Assembly (NCBI GenBank): GCA_017483985.1
Contig: JAFUUB010000074.1
Location: forward strand, 1 to 29,746
Direction: 5' to 3'
From: Bacteroidales bacterium
GTDB lineage: Bacteria; Bacteroidota; Bacteroidia; Bacteroidales; UBA932
Length of the DNA stretch: 29,746 bases
In this document: positions 1 to 7,117 of the stretch, piece after piece
Layout: each line of letters starts with the position of its first letter
Position numbering within the stretch: the stretch's first letter is position 1
Made by a program: the position numbers and the translations under genes
Notes under the pieces: model-generated
Told to the model about the DNA's origin: nothing
The model's input: the letters and a program-made list of their open reading frames with translations, nothing else
Databases searched by the model: none

Positions 1-18
1 CCTCCCCTCGGGGGAGGG
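1..18. terminator. GC-rich hairpin at the window edge
   Basis: A short inverted repeat (CCTCCCC, loop TCG, GGGGAGG) lies at the very start of the window. It could be the end of a terminator or a structured repeat, but its left context is missing. The following stretch up to position 120 holds no gene that I can support. Confidence 0.3.
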
Positions 19-120
19 ACTTACCTTATCAGCGCAAGAATTACCGGATTTTCAAGCAATTGACCGGATTTTTCGAGTATCACGGTGCTTTAACCGCTTT
101 CCCGGCTCTATTTGCCGGAG

Positions 121-1122
121 CTAATGCTTTTTGCTTTGAAGATAGGCTTTGAAGAAGCGCCCCTGGGTCGTGGGGGTATAATCCCAGTCGCTGATGAGCG
201 TCGGCGCCCAGGCCGTATCGAAACACCAGACGGTAAACGAAATGCCCTTCTTCTCAAAGTATTGGGTAACGTGCTCACCATACGCCTCCGTCGAAATGAC
301 CGGGATATGCGCACCGCGTTCCTCCGCCAGACAGAATCCGATCTCGGTGCAAATGACCGGATACGTATCCGCCACGAAGCCGAAATCTTTCTCCCATTTC
401 TCCTCCCAGGGTTCGGGACGCTTCATCGGGTACGGATGCGACACATACGCCACATTCGGACGCGCAACCGGTTCCGTCGCGACCGGGGTCAGGTCATAGG
501 CCCAATTGAAACCGGCGCACAGGCATACGGCCTTGGGATTGTACGTGCGCACGGTGTCGATGATCTGTTCCTGGATTTCTTTCCACTCTGTCCAAGTGCA
601 GGAGCCTGTTCCATCTACGGTCGGTTCATTGAACAGTTCATAGAGCGCGACCGTCGGCTCGTCCTTGTACCGCTGGGCGACCGTCCGCCAGAACCTGAAG
701 GTCTCCGCCTTGGTGGTATTGTACATGGGCGAAGTGTAGCGTTCCTCCTTGAGATTCCCGATGGAATGCCAGTCCATGATTACGTACAGTCCGTGCTGCT
801 TGGCCCATTCGATACCCTGGTCCATGGCCTGGAAGGTTTCATCCCACCCATACGCGTTGATCCGCGACGGATGAACCGCGAAACGGACGACATTGGCTCC
901 CCAATCTGCCGCCTCCGCAAAATACCGTTCATTCCACTGGCCGTCATGGATCAGCTTGACCGGATCTGACAGACACAATCCGCGGAAGACCAGCTCGTTT
1001 CCCTGGGGATCGATGAATTTGTTTCCCTCGACCCTCACCCATCCTTCGCGGGTGGAGCAGAAAACGGTCATGACCAGCGCAAGCATCAGCGCCGCCACAA
1101 CACGCAGGACACTCTTTTTCAT
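121..1122 (-). CDS. GH5-family secreted glycoside hydrolase (endoglucanase/mannanase-like)
   Basis: A 333-residue protein with an N-terminal signal (Lys-Lys followed by a hydrophobic stretch to about residue 21). Cys22 could be lipidated, but Phe before it makes a poor lipobox. The rest is one GH5 (clan GH-A) TIM barrel. The family's acid/base motif is visible as LFNEP with Glu166. The nucleophile is Glu260 in CTEIG, and the conserved His229/Tyr231 pair is in SHPYP. Such retaining enzymes cleave beta-1,4-glucans or mannans outside the cytoplasm. The exact substrate cannot be told from sequence. The start is supported by a TAACTTTG box about 68 bases upstream. No SusC/SusD partner is in view, so it is not part of a visible polysaccharide utilisation locus. 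Family confidence is high; the specificity is open. Confidence 0.9.
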   Translation of the reverse strand: MKKSVLRVVAALMLALVMTVFCSTREGWVRVEGNKFIDPQGNELVFRGLCLSDPVKLIHDGQWNERYFAEAADWGANVVRFAVHPSRINAYGWDETFQAMDQGIEWAKQHGLYVIMDWHSIGNLKEERYTSPMYNTTKAETFRFWRTVAQRYKDEPTVALYELFNEPTVDGTGSCTWTEWKEIQEQIIDTVRTYNPKAVCLCAGFNWAYDLTPVATEPVARPNVAYVSHPYPMKRPEPWEEKWEKDFGFVADTYPVICTEIGFCLAEERGAHIPVISTEAYGEHVTQYFEKKGISFTVWCFDTAWAPTLISDWDYTPTTQGRFFKAYLQSKKH

Positions 1123-1189
1123 ATCGGATCGTTTTGGTGATTCACTCGTCCTGACATATCGATTTCAATACAATCTGCCATGTTATTCA

Positions 1190-1197
1190 CAAAGTTA
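1190..1197 (-). promoter_or_regulatory. Bacteroidota -7 box (TAACTTTG) of the GH5 gene
   Basis: On the minus strand TAACTTTG fits the TAnnTTTG consensus. A CTTG about 20 bases further upstream resembles the -33 TTTG. The predicted leader is about 65 bases. Confidence 0.5.
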
Positions 1198-1245
1198 GGC
1201 GTTTTTCCCGTCTCCTCCAAGCCTCTCCCCCGGCATCTCGGCATG

Positions 1246-1355
1246 GCGTGTTTTGTAAATATCTAATACACATCATATTAGCCAATATGCCATCACCAAA
1301 AACGGATATGGCAGTTTACATAATTTACTCATAACCAGTTATTTATAAAACACGC
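1246..1355. repeat. Dyad-symmetric REPIN-like element, copy 1 (upstream of the transposase gene)
   Basis: A 110-bp imperfect palindrome. The outer arms GCGTGTTTTGTAAAT and ATTTATAAAACACGC differ at one pair. The inner arms TGCCAT (1288-1293) and ATGGCA (1308-1313) share the same centre of symmetry, 1300.5. The two ~50-bp halves resemble each other and the halves of the copies at 2428-2535 and 9612-9717. It lies 166 bp before the start of the transposase-like gene. The layout matches two inverted REP sequences around a short spacer. Confidence 0.85.
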
Positions 1356-1423
1356 ATCCCGAGAAGAGCTTACGAATGGGGAAAACAGCCTATCCGAATC
1401 TTTTATTATACGGAATAAATACT

Positions 1424-1431
1424 TATCTTTG
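1424..1431 (+). promoter_or_regulatory. -7 box (TATCTTTG) before the first RAYT-like gene
   Basis: TATCTTTG fits TAnnTTTG, with TTTT 19 bases upstream as a weak -33 element. It lies on top of the TTG at 1429, so translation from that TTG is unlikely and the ATG at 1522 is preferred. Confidence 0.5.
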
Positions 1432-1521
1432 GACCATCATACGAAGGGAGTCCCGACTGATCAGCCCGGGGAAAGATGCCCATTCAAAAAAGGGGATAGG
1501 TTTTGTGAGTCTGGAAATCAT

Positions 1522-2427
1522 ATGCGGAAAAAGATTTTTGTCAATGCGCGCCCAACGCATGCGTATCAAAAGGGACGTCAAGGAAATGTCCTGTTTTACT
1601 GTGTCCAGGACAGATTGGTTTATTACACCATATATTGCATTGAGGCAGAAAAATATGGCATTGTAACCTTGGCACTTACGCTGATGTACAATCATACGCA
1701 CTCCCTGCAGCAAGCAGCCACCTACCCGGCCTTCTCGCGTTTTAACGGGACGGTTGAGATGCTCTACTCGTATGAATTCAAACAGAGCGGCGGTGTGTCA
1801 GGACCGGTGTTCCAGCGGCCATTTGGATGGGCACAGAAAATAGGAGACAAGGCTATACGGACCTGTATGGCATACATCGCGAATAATGCAAAGGAGAAAA
1901 GACTGCATAGGGATGTCCTGGACTACCGATGGAACTTTATCGCATACGCCAAATCCGACCATCCCTACTCACCGCCTTTGGTATTGCGCCGGGCTTCGTC
2001 CCGCATGCGACGCGCAACAGCACGGATAAAATGGTATCGCAAGCATGGCAGATATTTGAACCACGCTGTCTTGAACCAGTTATTTGAAGGGCTGAGACAA
2101 GAAGAGCAGGAGCAATTGATCGATTATATCATATATACCTATCAGGTGGTTGATTATCAAGAGGCGATCCGCTATTGGGGCAGCTATGAGAAAATGGTTG
2201 AAGCCTTCCGCATCTCATCCGGTTCGGAATATGACATCTCCGAGGAGAATGAAGATGATCTCCCCTATCGGGAGATGATAAAGGAGATACAACGCCTCGG
2301 ATACCGTGCGACAGAACGGCATTATCTGAAAGAATCCGATCATCGGTTCACCAACCTGTTTGGACGGTTGCTGCGGCTGGCTCCACGATGGCAGGTAATG
2401 CGGTTTTTACATCTTAACAGGAAGTAG
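1522..2427 (+). CDS. RAYT-like Y1 (HUH) single-strand transposase-family protein
   Basis: A 301-residue protein of the Y1_Tnp/TnpA_REP type. The core is recognisable: a MYNHTHS motif gives the metal-binding HxH pair (His58, His60), an SGPVFQRPF segment matches the family's 'G.lfqrrf' stretch, and a candidate catalytic Tyr118 sits in CMAYIANNAKEKRL, the equivalent of 'YIh.NPv.A'. The middle position of the HUH is Thr rather than a bulky hydrophobic residue. A ~140-residue C-terminal part, rich in charged residues and ending in a helix-turn-helix-like stretch, follows the catalytic domain. Known relatives nick and join single-stranded REP hairpins. The gene is AT-richer than its neighbours and is bracketed by two dyad elements, the downstream one starting one base after its stop codon. 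I chose ATG 1522 because the promoter box overlaps the upstream TTG. Confidence 0.8.
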   Translation: MRKKIFVNARPTHAYQKGRQGNVLFYCVQDRLVYYTIYCIEAEKYGIVTLALTLMYNHTHSLQQAATYPAFSRFNGTVEMLYSYEFKQSGGVSGPVFQRPFGWAQKIGDKAIRTCMAYIANNAKEKRLHRDVLDYRWNFIAYAKSDHPYSPPLVLRRASSRMRRATARIKWYRKHGRYLNHAVLNQLFEGLRQEEQEQLIDYIIYTYQVVDYQEAIRYWGSYEKMVEAFRISSGSEYDISEENEDDLPYREMIKEIQRLGYRATERHYLKESDHRFTNLFGRLLRLAPRWQVMRFLHLNRK

Positions 2428-2535
2428 CGTGATTTGTAACTATCTGAAATGAAGGATATTAAATGATTTGCCATCCTCAAAAATGAGGATGGCAAATCGA
2501 CTAATGTGTTGATTGTCTATTCGTTACAAAACACG
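2428..2535. repeat. Dyad-symmetric REPIN-like element, copy 2 (abuts the transposase stop codon)
   Basis: A 108-bp dyad element centred at 2481.5. The inner hairpin is perfect: GATTTGCCATCCTCA (2465-2479), loop AAAA, TGAGGATGGCAAATC (2484-2498). The outer arms CGTGATTTGTAAC and GTTACAAAACACG pair with one mismatch. Its left 18 bases (CGTGATTTGTAACTATCT) are identical to the reverse complement of the right end of copy 3. It starts directly after the TAG at 2425-2427. It could also serve as a terminator between convergent genes. Confidence 0.9.
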
Positions 2536-2598
2536 GCAGATGGATAAAACTGGCACGGCAAATGGATGGAACCGGTACGGCAGATGCCTGGAACAGGG
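2533..2598. repeat. 22-bp tandem repeat, three copies
   Basis: Three consecutive 22-base units begin at 2533, 2555 and 2577. Each starts ACGGCA(G/A)ATG and diverges mildly afterwards. The first unit overlaps the last three bases of the dyad element. There are no unique spacers, so it is not a CRISPR array. Confidence 0.75.
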
Positions 2599-2613
2599 AC
2601 TACAGGTGCCGGC

Positions 2614-2811
2614 TTAGCGGTACTTCTCGAAGTGGTACTGCTCGCGAAGCCTGGCCTGGGTCTCGGGGTCCTGGTGGGTGAAGTAATTCTTCCAGCCGGG
2701 GCAGAAGTTGATGTGCCAGCGCCAGAAACGGCCGGCGAGCGATTTGGGGTTTTTGTCGTGTTTGGCCCGCAGGGGGCAGGTTTCGCAGGGGTACGTTGCC
2801 ATATAGTTCAT
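2614..2811 (-). CDS. Small conserved-looking cysteine protein, function unknown
   Basis: A 65-residue soluble protein with a CxxC near the N-terminus (Cys9, Cys12, in YPCETCPLR) and a third Cys at about 37 in a Trp/Phe-rich stretch (GRFWRWHINFCPGW). The aromatic and Cys spacing looks like a real folded or metal-binding small protein rather than a chance frame, but I do not recognise a named family. It lies 44 bp downstream of the first POT gene on the same strand. The strong hairpin at 2818-2846 separates them, so it may be expressed by readthrough. A second ATG three codons in is an alternative start. Confidence 0.65.
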   Translation of the reverse strand: MNYMATYPCETCPLRAKHDKNPKSLAGRFWRWHINFCPGWKNYFTHQDPETQARLREQYHFEKYR

Positions 2812-2817
2812 TGAAAG

Positions 2818-2846
2818 GGCTCCGGCAGCACGGGACTGCCGGAGCC
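2818..2846 (-). terminator. 11-bp-stem hairpin downstream of the POT gene
   Basis: A perfect inverted repeat GGCTCCGGCAG / CTGCCGGAGCC with a 7-base loop lies between the POT stop and the small Cys gene. Read on the minus strand it is followed by CCCTTTC, a poor U-tract. It may be an attenuator-like partial terminator inside the transcription unit. Confidence 0.55.
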
Positions 2847-2855
2847 GGGTTAATC

Positions 2856-4547
2856 CTATTTGGTGGCGGCCTCAAGCCGCTTGAGCATGGCGAACATGAC
2901 AGCGCCGGCAATCAGGCAGAGGGTCATCAGGATGGCCCAGTTGGCCCAGAGCGGGACATGGCGCCAGAGCAGACCGGGAATGGAACTGAGGTAGTTGCCT
3001 ACGGCGGTGGAGGCGAACCACAAACCCATCATCAGGCCTTTGAACCGCGGCGGAGCGACCTTCGAAACGAAGGAGATGCCCATCGGGCTCAGCAGGAGTT
3101 CGGCGAAGGTCAGGATCAGGTACGTACCCATCAGCCAGGTCGGGACGACCGGGTCCGGAGACACGGTGCCGGCGAGTTCGGCCGGGGAAGCCTGTCCGCG
3201 GGAGGCCAGGATCATCACCAGGTAGCCGCAGGCGGCCACGAACATGCCCAGGCCGATCTTCTTCGGTGCAGAGGGCTCGAGACCTTCAGGATGGGCCGGC
3301 GTCTTCTTCGCGGCCAGGGCGGAGAAGATGGCCATCGAGACCGGGGTCAGGGCGACCACATAGAACGGGTTGAACTGCTGGAAGAGCTGCGGGAAGATGT
3401 CCAGCGGATTGGCCATGCCGCTGTACAGGGCATAGGCTCCGCCCCAGAGAGCGGCTGTTACAACCCCGCAGATCACCTTGCCGGATGCCTTTTCGGACTG
3501 GAAGATACCAAAGAGCGTATAGACGGAGGCTGCAATCAAGGCCAAAGCCCAGATATTGAAGCCGATACGCGTCCAGCCCGTAGCAAAGCTCTGGGTATAG
3601 TCACGGGCGAACCAGGTCAGTGATGAACCGTTCTGGTGGAAGGCCATCCAGAAGAAAATCACCACGGCGAACACCAGGATCAGGGCAACGATGCGGCTCT
3701 TCTCCTGCTGGTGGGTCAGTTCCTGCACCGGTGCGGCAGCCGGGGAAGCGGCTGCCTGCTTGGCATTGACGTCCGCATGCTTGAACCACTTGCGGCAGCC
3801 CAGGTAGATGGCGATGGAGACGATCAGGGACACGCAGGCCACGGCGAAGCCCATGTTGTAGGAACTGGCCAGGTTGTCGATATAATACTGGGAGAAACCG
3901 GCGAGGTCGCCGTCGGCGATCCCGGGCATCTGTCCCATCAGGGATTCGAGTTTGGCGGTATTCTCCGGCGTAATGGTCCCGTTCAGGTACTGGTGTGCCA
4001 GGGCAGGGATGTCGGCCTTGTAGACCAGGCCGGCCTTGCCGAGGAAGTGGTTGGTGATGGCCGTGGCGGCGGAAGGAGCGAACATGGCGCCGATGTTGAT
4101 GGCCATGTAGAAGAGGGAGAATGCGGAGTCGCGCTTGGCGGCGTATTTCGGGTCGTCATACAGGTTGCCGACAAGCACTTGCAGGTTCCCCTTGAACAGG
4201 CCGGTACCGACGGCGATCAGCAGCAGGGCCAGCACCATGAGCGCCAGGCCCAGGTCGTTCGCGGCTGTCGGGATGGCCAGGCACAAATAGCCCAGGAACA
4301 TGACGCACACGCCGGTGACGACGCATTTTCCGAAGCCGATCTTGTCGGCCAGCATACCGCCGAAAACCGGCATGAAATACACGGCGGCCAGGAAGATGGC
4401 ATAATACTGGTTGGCGACCGCTTCCGTGAAGCCGAACTTGGCCTGCAGGAAAAGCATGAAGATCGCCAGCATGGTGTAGTAGCCGAAACGCTCGCCGGTA
4501 TTGGCGAGCGCAAGGGCGAACAAACCTTTTGGTTGTCCTTTGAACAT
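2856..4547 (-). CDS. POT/PTR2-family proton-coupled oligopeptide transporter
   Basis: A 563-residue polytopic inner-membrane protein of the proton-dependent oligopeptide transporter (POT) branch of the major facilitator superfamily. It imports di- and tripeptides. The N-terminus carries the POT signature around ANTGERFGYYTM (Arg20) and further family features such as GTGLFKGNLQVLVG, FFWMAFHQNGSSLTWFARD and the late-helix LLSPMGISFVSKVAPPRFKG. The classical ExxER motif reads NxxER here, so the first Glu is missing. It is longer than its neighbour because of extra loops near residues 190-215 and 275. It lies 11 bp downstream of a paralogue and is probably co-transcribed with it. Peptide import fits the PepD dipeptidase encoded nearby. 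Confidence 0.93.
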   Translation of the reverse strand: MFKGQPKGLFALALANTGERFGYYTMLAIFMLFLQAKFGFTEAVANQYYAIFLAAVYFMPVFGGMLADKIGFGKCVVTGVCVMFLGYLCLAIPTAANDLGLALMVLALLLIAVGTGLFKGNLQVLVGNLYDDPKYAAKRDSAFSLFYMAINIGAMFAPSAATAITNHFLGKAGLVYKADIPALAHQYLNGTITPENTAKLESLMGQMPGIADGDLAGFSQYYIDNLASSYNMGFAVACVSLIVSIAIYLGCRKWFKHADVNAKQAAASPAAAPVQELTHQQEKSRIVALILVFAVVIFFWMAFHQNGSSLTWFARDYTQSFATGWTRIGFNIWALALIAASVYTLFGIFQSEKASGKVICGVVTAALWGGAYALYSGMANPLDIFPQLFQQFNPFYVVALTPVSMAIFSALAAKKTPAHPEGLEPSAPKKIGLGMFVAACGYLVMILASRGQASPAELAGTVSPDPVVPTWLMGTYLILTFAELLLSPMGISFVSKVAPPRFKGLMMGLWFASTAVGNYLSSIPGLLWRHVPLWANWAILMTLCLIAGAVMFAMLKRLEAATK

Positions 4548-4558
4548 AGCTTCTTATA

Positions 4559-6121
4559 TTAGGAATTCGTAACTCTTTCCAGCCACTTGACCATACCGAA
4601 CATGACGCCCATGGACAGGAGGCAGAGGCAGGCGAAGACGCCCCAGCACCAACCCAGCGGAATGGCATTGTACATCTTCGGACCCAGGAAAAGGAAGAGG
4701 TTGCCGACGGCGGTGGCACCGAGCCAAAGGCCTTGGCAGAGACCCTGCATGCTCTTCGGAGCCACCTTCGAAACGAAGGACAGGCCGAGCGGAGAGATGA
4801 AGAGTTCCGCGACGGTCAGGAAGAAATACATCACGATCAGCACCCACGGACCGGCCTTCATGGAAGCCTGGGTCGCAGTGTCCAGCGCCAGGAAGCTGGT
4901 GGAAGACGGGTATCCCATCTTGAAGGAGAATGTGCTCAGGAAGATGTAGGCGATGGCCGCGATTCCCATACCGTACGCGATCTTGCGCGGGGTGGAGATC
5001 TGCTTGCCCCGCTTGCCAAGCCAACCGAAGAACCACATGATGACCGGGGTCAGCACGATGACGAAGAACGGGTTGACCGCCTGCCAGATTTCAGGAGCAA
5101 TCTTGCTGGTATTCACGAAGTCACGGGCGAAGAACGACAGGGACTGACCGTTCTGGTGGAAGGAGAACCAGAAGAAGATGACCACGCCGAGGACGGCGAA
5201 CAGGGCATACATGCGCTGCTTGATTTCCTTGGCCATGGCAATCTTTTCCTCCTCGGTATACCCGGCACTTTCGACGGCAGTTTTCTTTCCAGGCGTCGGG
5301 AAGATCTTCTTGGTGGCCAGGAAAATGCAGAGGGAAAGGAGCATCGCGCAAACGGAGGCGATGAAGGAATAGTGGATACCGGTATTGAAGTAATCCAGAT
5401 AGCTGGTGCAGAATTCACCGATCGCGCTGACGTTGGACGGATCGAGCACGGCGCCGGCATTGGCGGCTTCGGCAATCAGGTTGTCGGAGATGGTGCCGTT
5501 GTTGATGAATTCATGGCAGAGTTTCGGCAGCTGGGCATTGTAGGAGAGGTTGTGCAGGCCGAGCCACCACTGACGGAGGAGCGGAGCCACGAACGGAGCG
5601 ATCAGACCGCCGATGTTGATGAACACGTAGAAAATCTGGAAACCGGAGTCGCGCTGTCCCTGGGCCCATTTCAGCTTCTCGGGGCCTTCCTTGGCCGCTT
5701 CCGCCTCGAAATTGTCATACATCTGACCGACGATGGCCTGCAGGTTACCCTTGAACAGACCGTTGCCGAAGGCAATCAGGAAGAGGGCGAGGCAGGTCAG
5801 AGCGAGGAGCCAGGTCTTGTTGGCCGGAGTGGCCAGGATCGGGATGGACAGGACCACATAGCCGAGGGCCATGATGATCAAGCCGCGCTGGATCGTACCC
5901 TTGTAGTTGGAGGTACGGTCGGCGATGATACCGCCCACCAGGCTCAGCACGTAGATGCCGCAATAGAAAATGGAGTAAATGATACCTGCCTTGTCGTCGG
6001 CGAGGCCGAATTTGGAGCAGAGGAAGAGGGTAAGGACTGCATTCATGATGTAGTAGCCGAAACGCTCGCCCATGTTGCTGAGCGCTGCGGCCAACAGTCC
6101 TTTCGGATGGTTTTTGAACAT
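4559..6121 (-). CDS. POT/PTR2-family proton-coupled oligopeptide transporter (paralogue)
   Basis: A 520-residue transporter with the same order of motifs as the gene that follows it: SNMGERFGYYIM near residue 16, GNGLFKGNLQAIVGQMYD, FFWFSFHQNGQSLSFFARD and ISPLGLSFVSKVAPKSMQG. The ExxER motif is again NxxER. The two proteins are clearly related but well diverged, which suggests an old tandem duplication with different peptide preference. This is the first gene of the unit. A TATATTTG box 33 bases upstream, facing the divergent acyltransferase promoter, drives it. Both members start MFK(G/N)xPKGL, supporting the start. Confidence 0.93.
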   Translation of the reverse strand: MFKNHPKGLLAAALSNMGERFGYYIMNAVLTLFLCSKFGLADDKAGIIYSIFYCGIYVLSLVGGIIADRTSNYKGTIQRGLIIMALGYVVLSIPILATPANKTWLLALTCLALFLIAFGNGLFKGNLQAIVGQMYDNFEAEAAKEGPEKLKWAQGQRDSGFQIFYVFINIGGLIAPFVAPLLRQWWLGLHNLSYNAQLPKLCHEFINNGTISDNLIAEAANAGAVLDPSNVSAIGEFCTSYLDYFNTGIHYSFIASVCAMLLSLCIFLATKKIFPTPGKKTAVESAGYTEEEKIAMAKEIKQRMYALFAVLGVVIFFWFSFHQNGQSLSFFARDFVNTSKIAPEIWQAVNPFFVIVLTPVIMWFFGWLGKRGKQISTPRKIAYGMGIAAIAYIFLSTFSFKMGYPSSTSFLALDTATQASMKAGPWVLIVMYFFLTVAELFISPLGLSFVSKVAPKSMQGLCQGLWLGATAVGNLFLFLGPKMYNAIPLGWCWGVFACLCLLSMGVMFGMVKWLERVTNS

Positions 6122-6154
6122 ATGATGTAGTTTTTGAGTTGACTCGACTGTCTA

Positions 6155-6162
6155 CAAATATA
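6155..6162 (-). promoter_or_regulatory. -7 box (TATATTTG) of the POT operon
   Basis: TATATTTG on the minus strand lies 33 bases before the ATG of the first POT gene. It is arranged back to back with the acyltransferase promoter at 6194-6201. Confidence 0.5.
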
Positions 6163-6193
6163 ACAATTCTTCACGGAAATGGAAGAAATTATT

Positions 6194-6201
6194 TATATTT
6201 G
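6194..6201 (+). promoter_or_regulatory. -7 box (TATATTTG) directly before the acyltransferase
   Basis: TATATTTG ends seven bases before the ATG at 6209. Transcription starting at the usual distance would give an almost leaderless mRNA. This also argues against the in-frame ATG at 6179. Confidence 0.5.
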
Positions 6202-6208
6202 TAGAACG

Positions 6209-7111
6209 ATGGCAAACGTGCTGCACAATGTTCTCCTGGCCGTTTTCCGGCCCGTCCAGCGCCTTCCGCTGAAGTTCCATTACTTCTGGGGAAGGGGCTT
6301 CGCCCGGCTTGCCGGAGATGTGGTGAAATACCGGCGGGATGTGGTGACCGTCAACCTGTCCCGCAGTTTTCCCGAGCGCAAATACAAGGATATCAAGAAA
6401 CTGACAAAAGCCTTTTACGATCATCTCGGAGAGGTGTTCGCCGAGACGGTCTGGCTGGGCGGCTGCCGGGGCGACAAAGACCGGTTCTTCCGTGGGATCC
6501 GGATCGAGACCGAAGGTGTAGAAGGACTGACGGAGGATTTCCGGAAGGGGAGCGTCATGATCCTCAATGGCCATTTCGGCAATTGGGAACTCATCGGCGG
6601 CTATTTGCAGGCCATTTGCGACCAGTCCGGGGTCATGACCGAGCGCGACGTCGCCGTGGTCTACCGGGCCCTGCACAATGCGTTTTCGGAGGAATTCTTC
6701 CATCGCAACCGTACCGCGGTCCAACAGCCGGATTTCGAAGGATATGTCGAGTCCCGCGTGGCCATGCGCTATGTGCTCCGGCACCGGGACCAGCGGAAGA
6801 TCTATGTCTTCCCGACCGACCAGTCGCCCTATGGGACGGCCATCGCACGCCATACGCTGGAATTCCTGCACCAGCCCACCCAGGCGATGCTGGGCGGAGC
6901 CACCCTGGCGGAAAAATTCGGCATGCCCGTATGGTACCTGGGCGCCGACCGGACGGAGCGGGGCGCCGTACGGCTCAGCCTCCGGCAGATCTGCGATCCC
7001 GCCGACGGACTGACGCCGGAGGCGGTGATGGTGCGTTTCTATGCGTTGCTGGAAGCGGACATCTGCCGCAACCCGGCCAATTACCTGTGGAGTCACAAAC
7101 GTTGGAAATAA
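6209..7111 (+). CDS. Lipid A biosynthesis lauroyl/myristoyl-type acyltransferase (LpxL/HtrB family)
   Basis: A 300-residue membrane-associated acyltransferase of the LPLAT superfamily. The HX4E active-site motif is visible as NGHFGNWE (His122, Glu127), followed by the substrate-binding stretches FPTDQSP and TLAEKFGMPVWYLG. Family members transfer a secondary acyl chain from acyl-ACP to the lipid A precursor at the inner membrane. Bacteroidota usually make penta-acylated lipid A with one such enzyme. I chose ATG 6209 rather than 6179 because the -7 box lies between them. The gene runs into the DUF4831 gene after 6 bases, so the two are probably co-transcribed. Confidence 0.88.
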   Translation: MANVLHNVLLAVFRPVQRLPLKFHYFWGRGFARLAGDVVKYRRDVVTVNLSRSFPERKYKDIKKLTKAFYDHLGEVFAETVWLGGCRGDKDRFFRGIRIETEGVEGLTEDFRKGSVMILNGHFGNWELIGGYLQAICDQSGVMTERDVAVVYRALHNAFSEEFFHRNRTAVQQPDFEGYVESRVAMRYVLRHRDQRKIYVFPTDQSPYGTAIARHTLEFLHQPTQAMLGGATLAEKFGMPVWYLGADRTERGAVRLSLRQICDPADGLTPEAVMVRFYALLEADICRNPANYLWSHKRWK

Positions 7112-7117
7112 TTGAAT

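Noticed and set aside
102..118. Terminator of the GH5 gene (CCGGC/GCCGG)
   Set aside because: The stem is only 5 bp, the loop is 7 bases, and no T-tract follows in the minus direction.
1246..2535. Ordinary IS200/IS605 insertion sequence
   Set aside because: Those have distinct left and right ends with different hairpins and often a tnpB gene. Here both sides carry the same symmetric element and a solo copy exists elsewhere.
2533..2598. CRISPR array
   Set aside because: Units of 22 bp follow each other directly with no spacers, and no cas genes are present.
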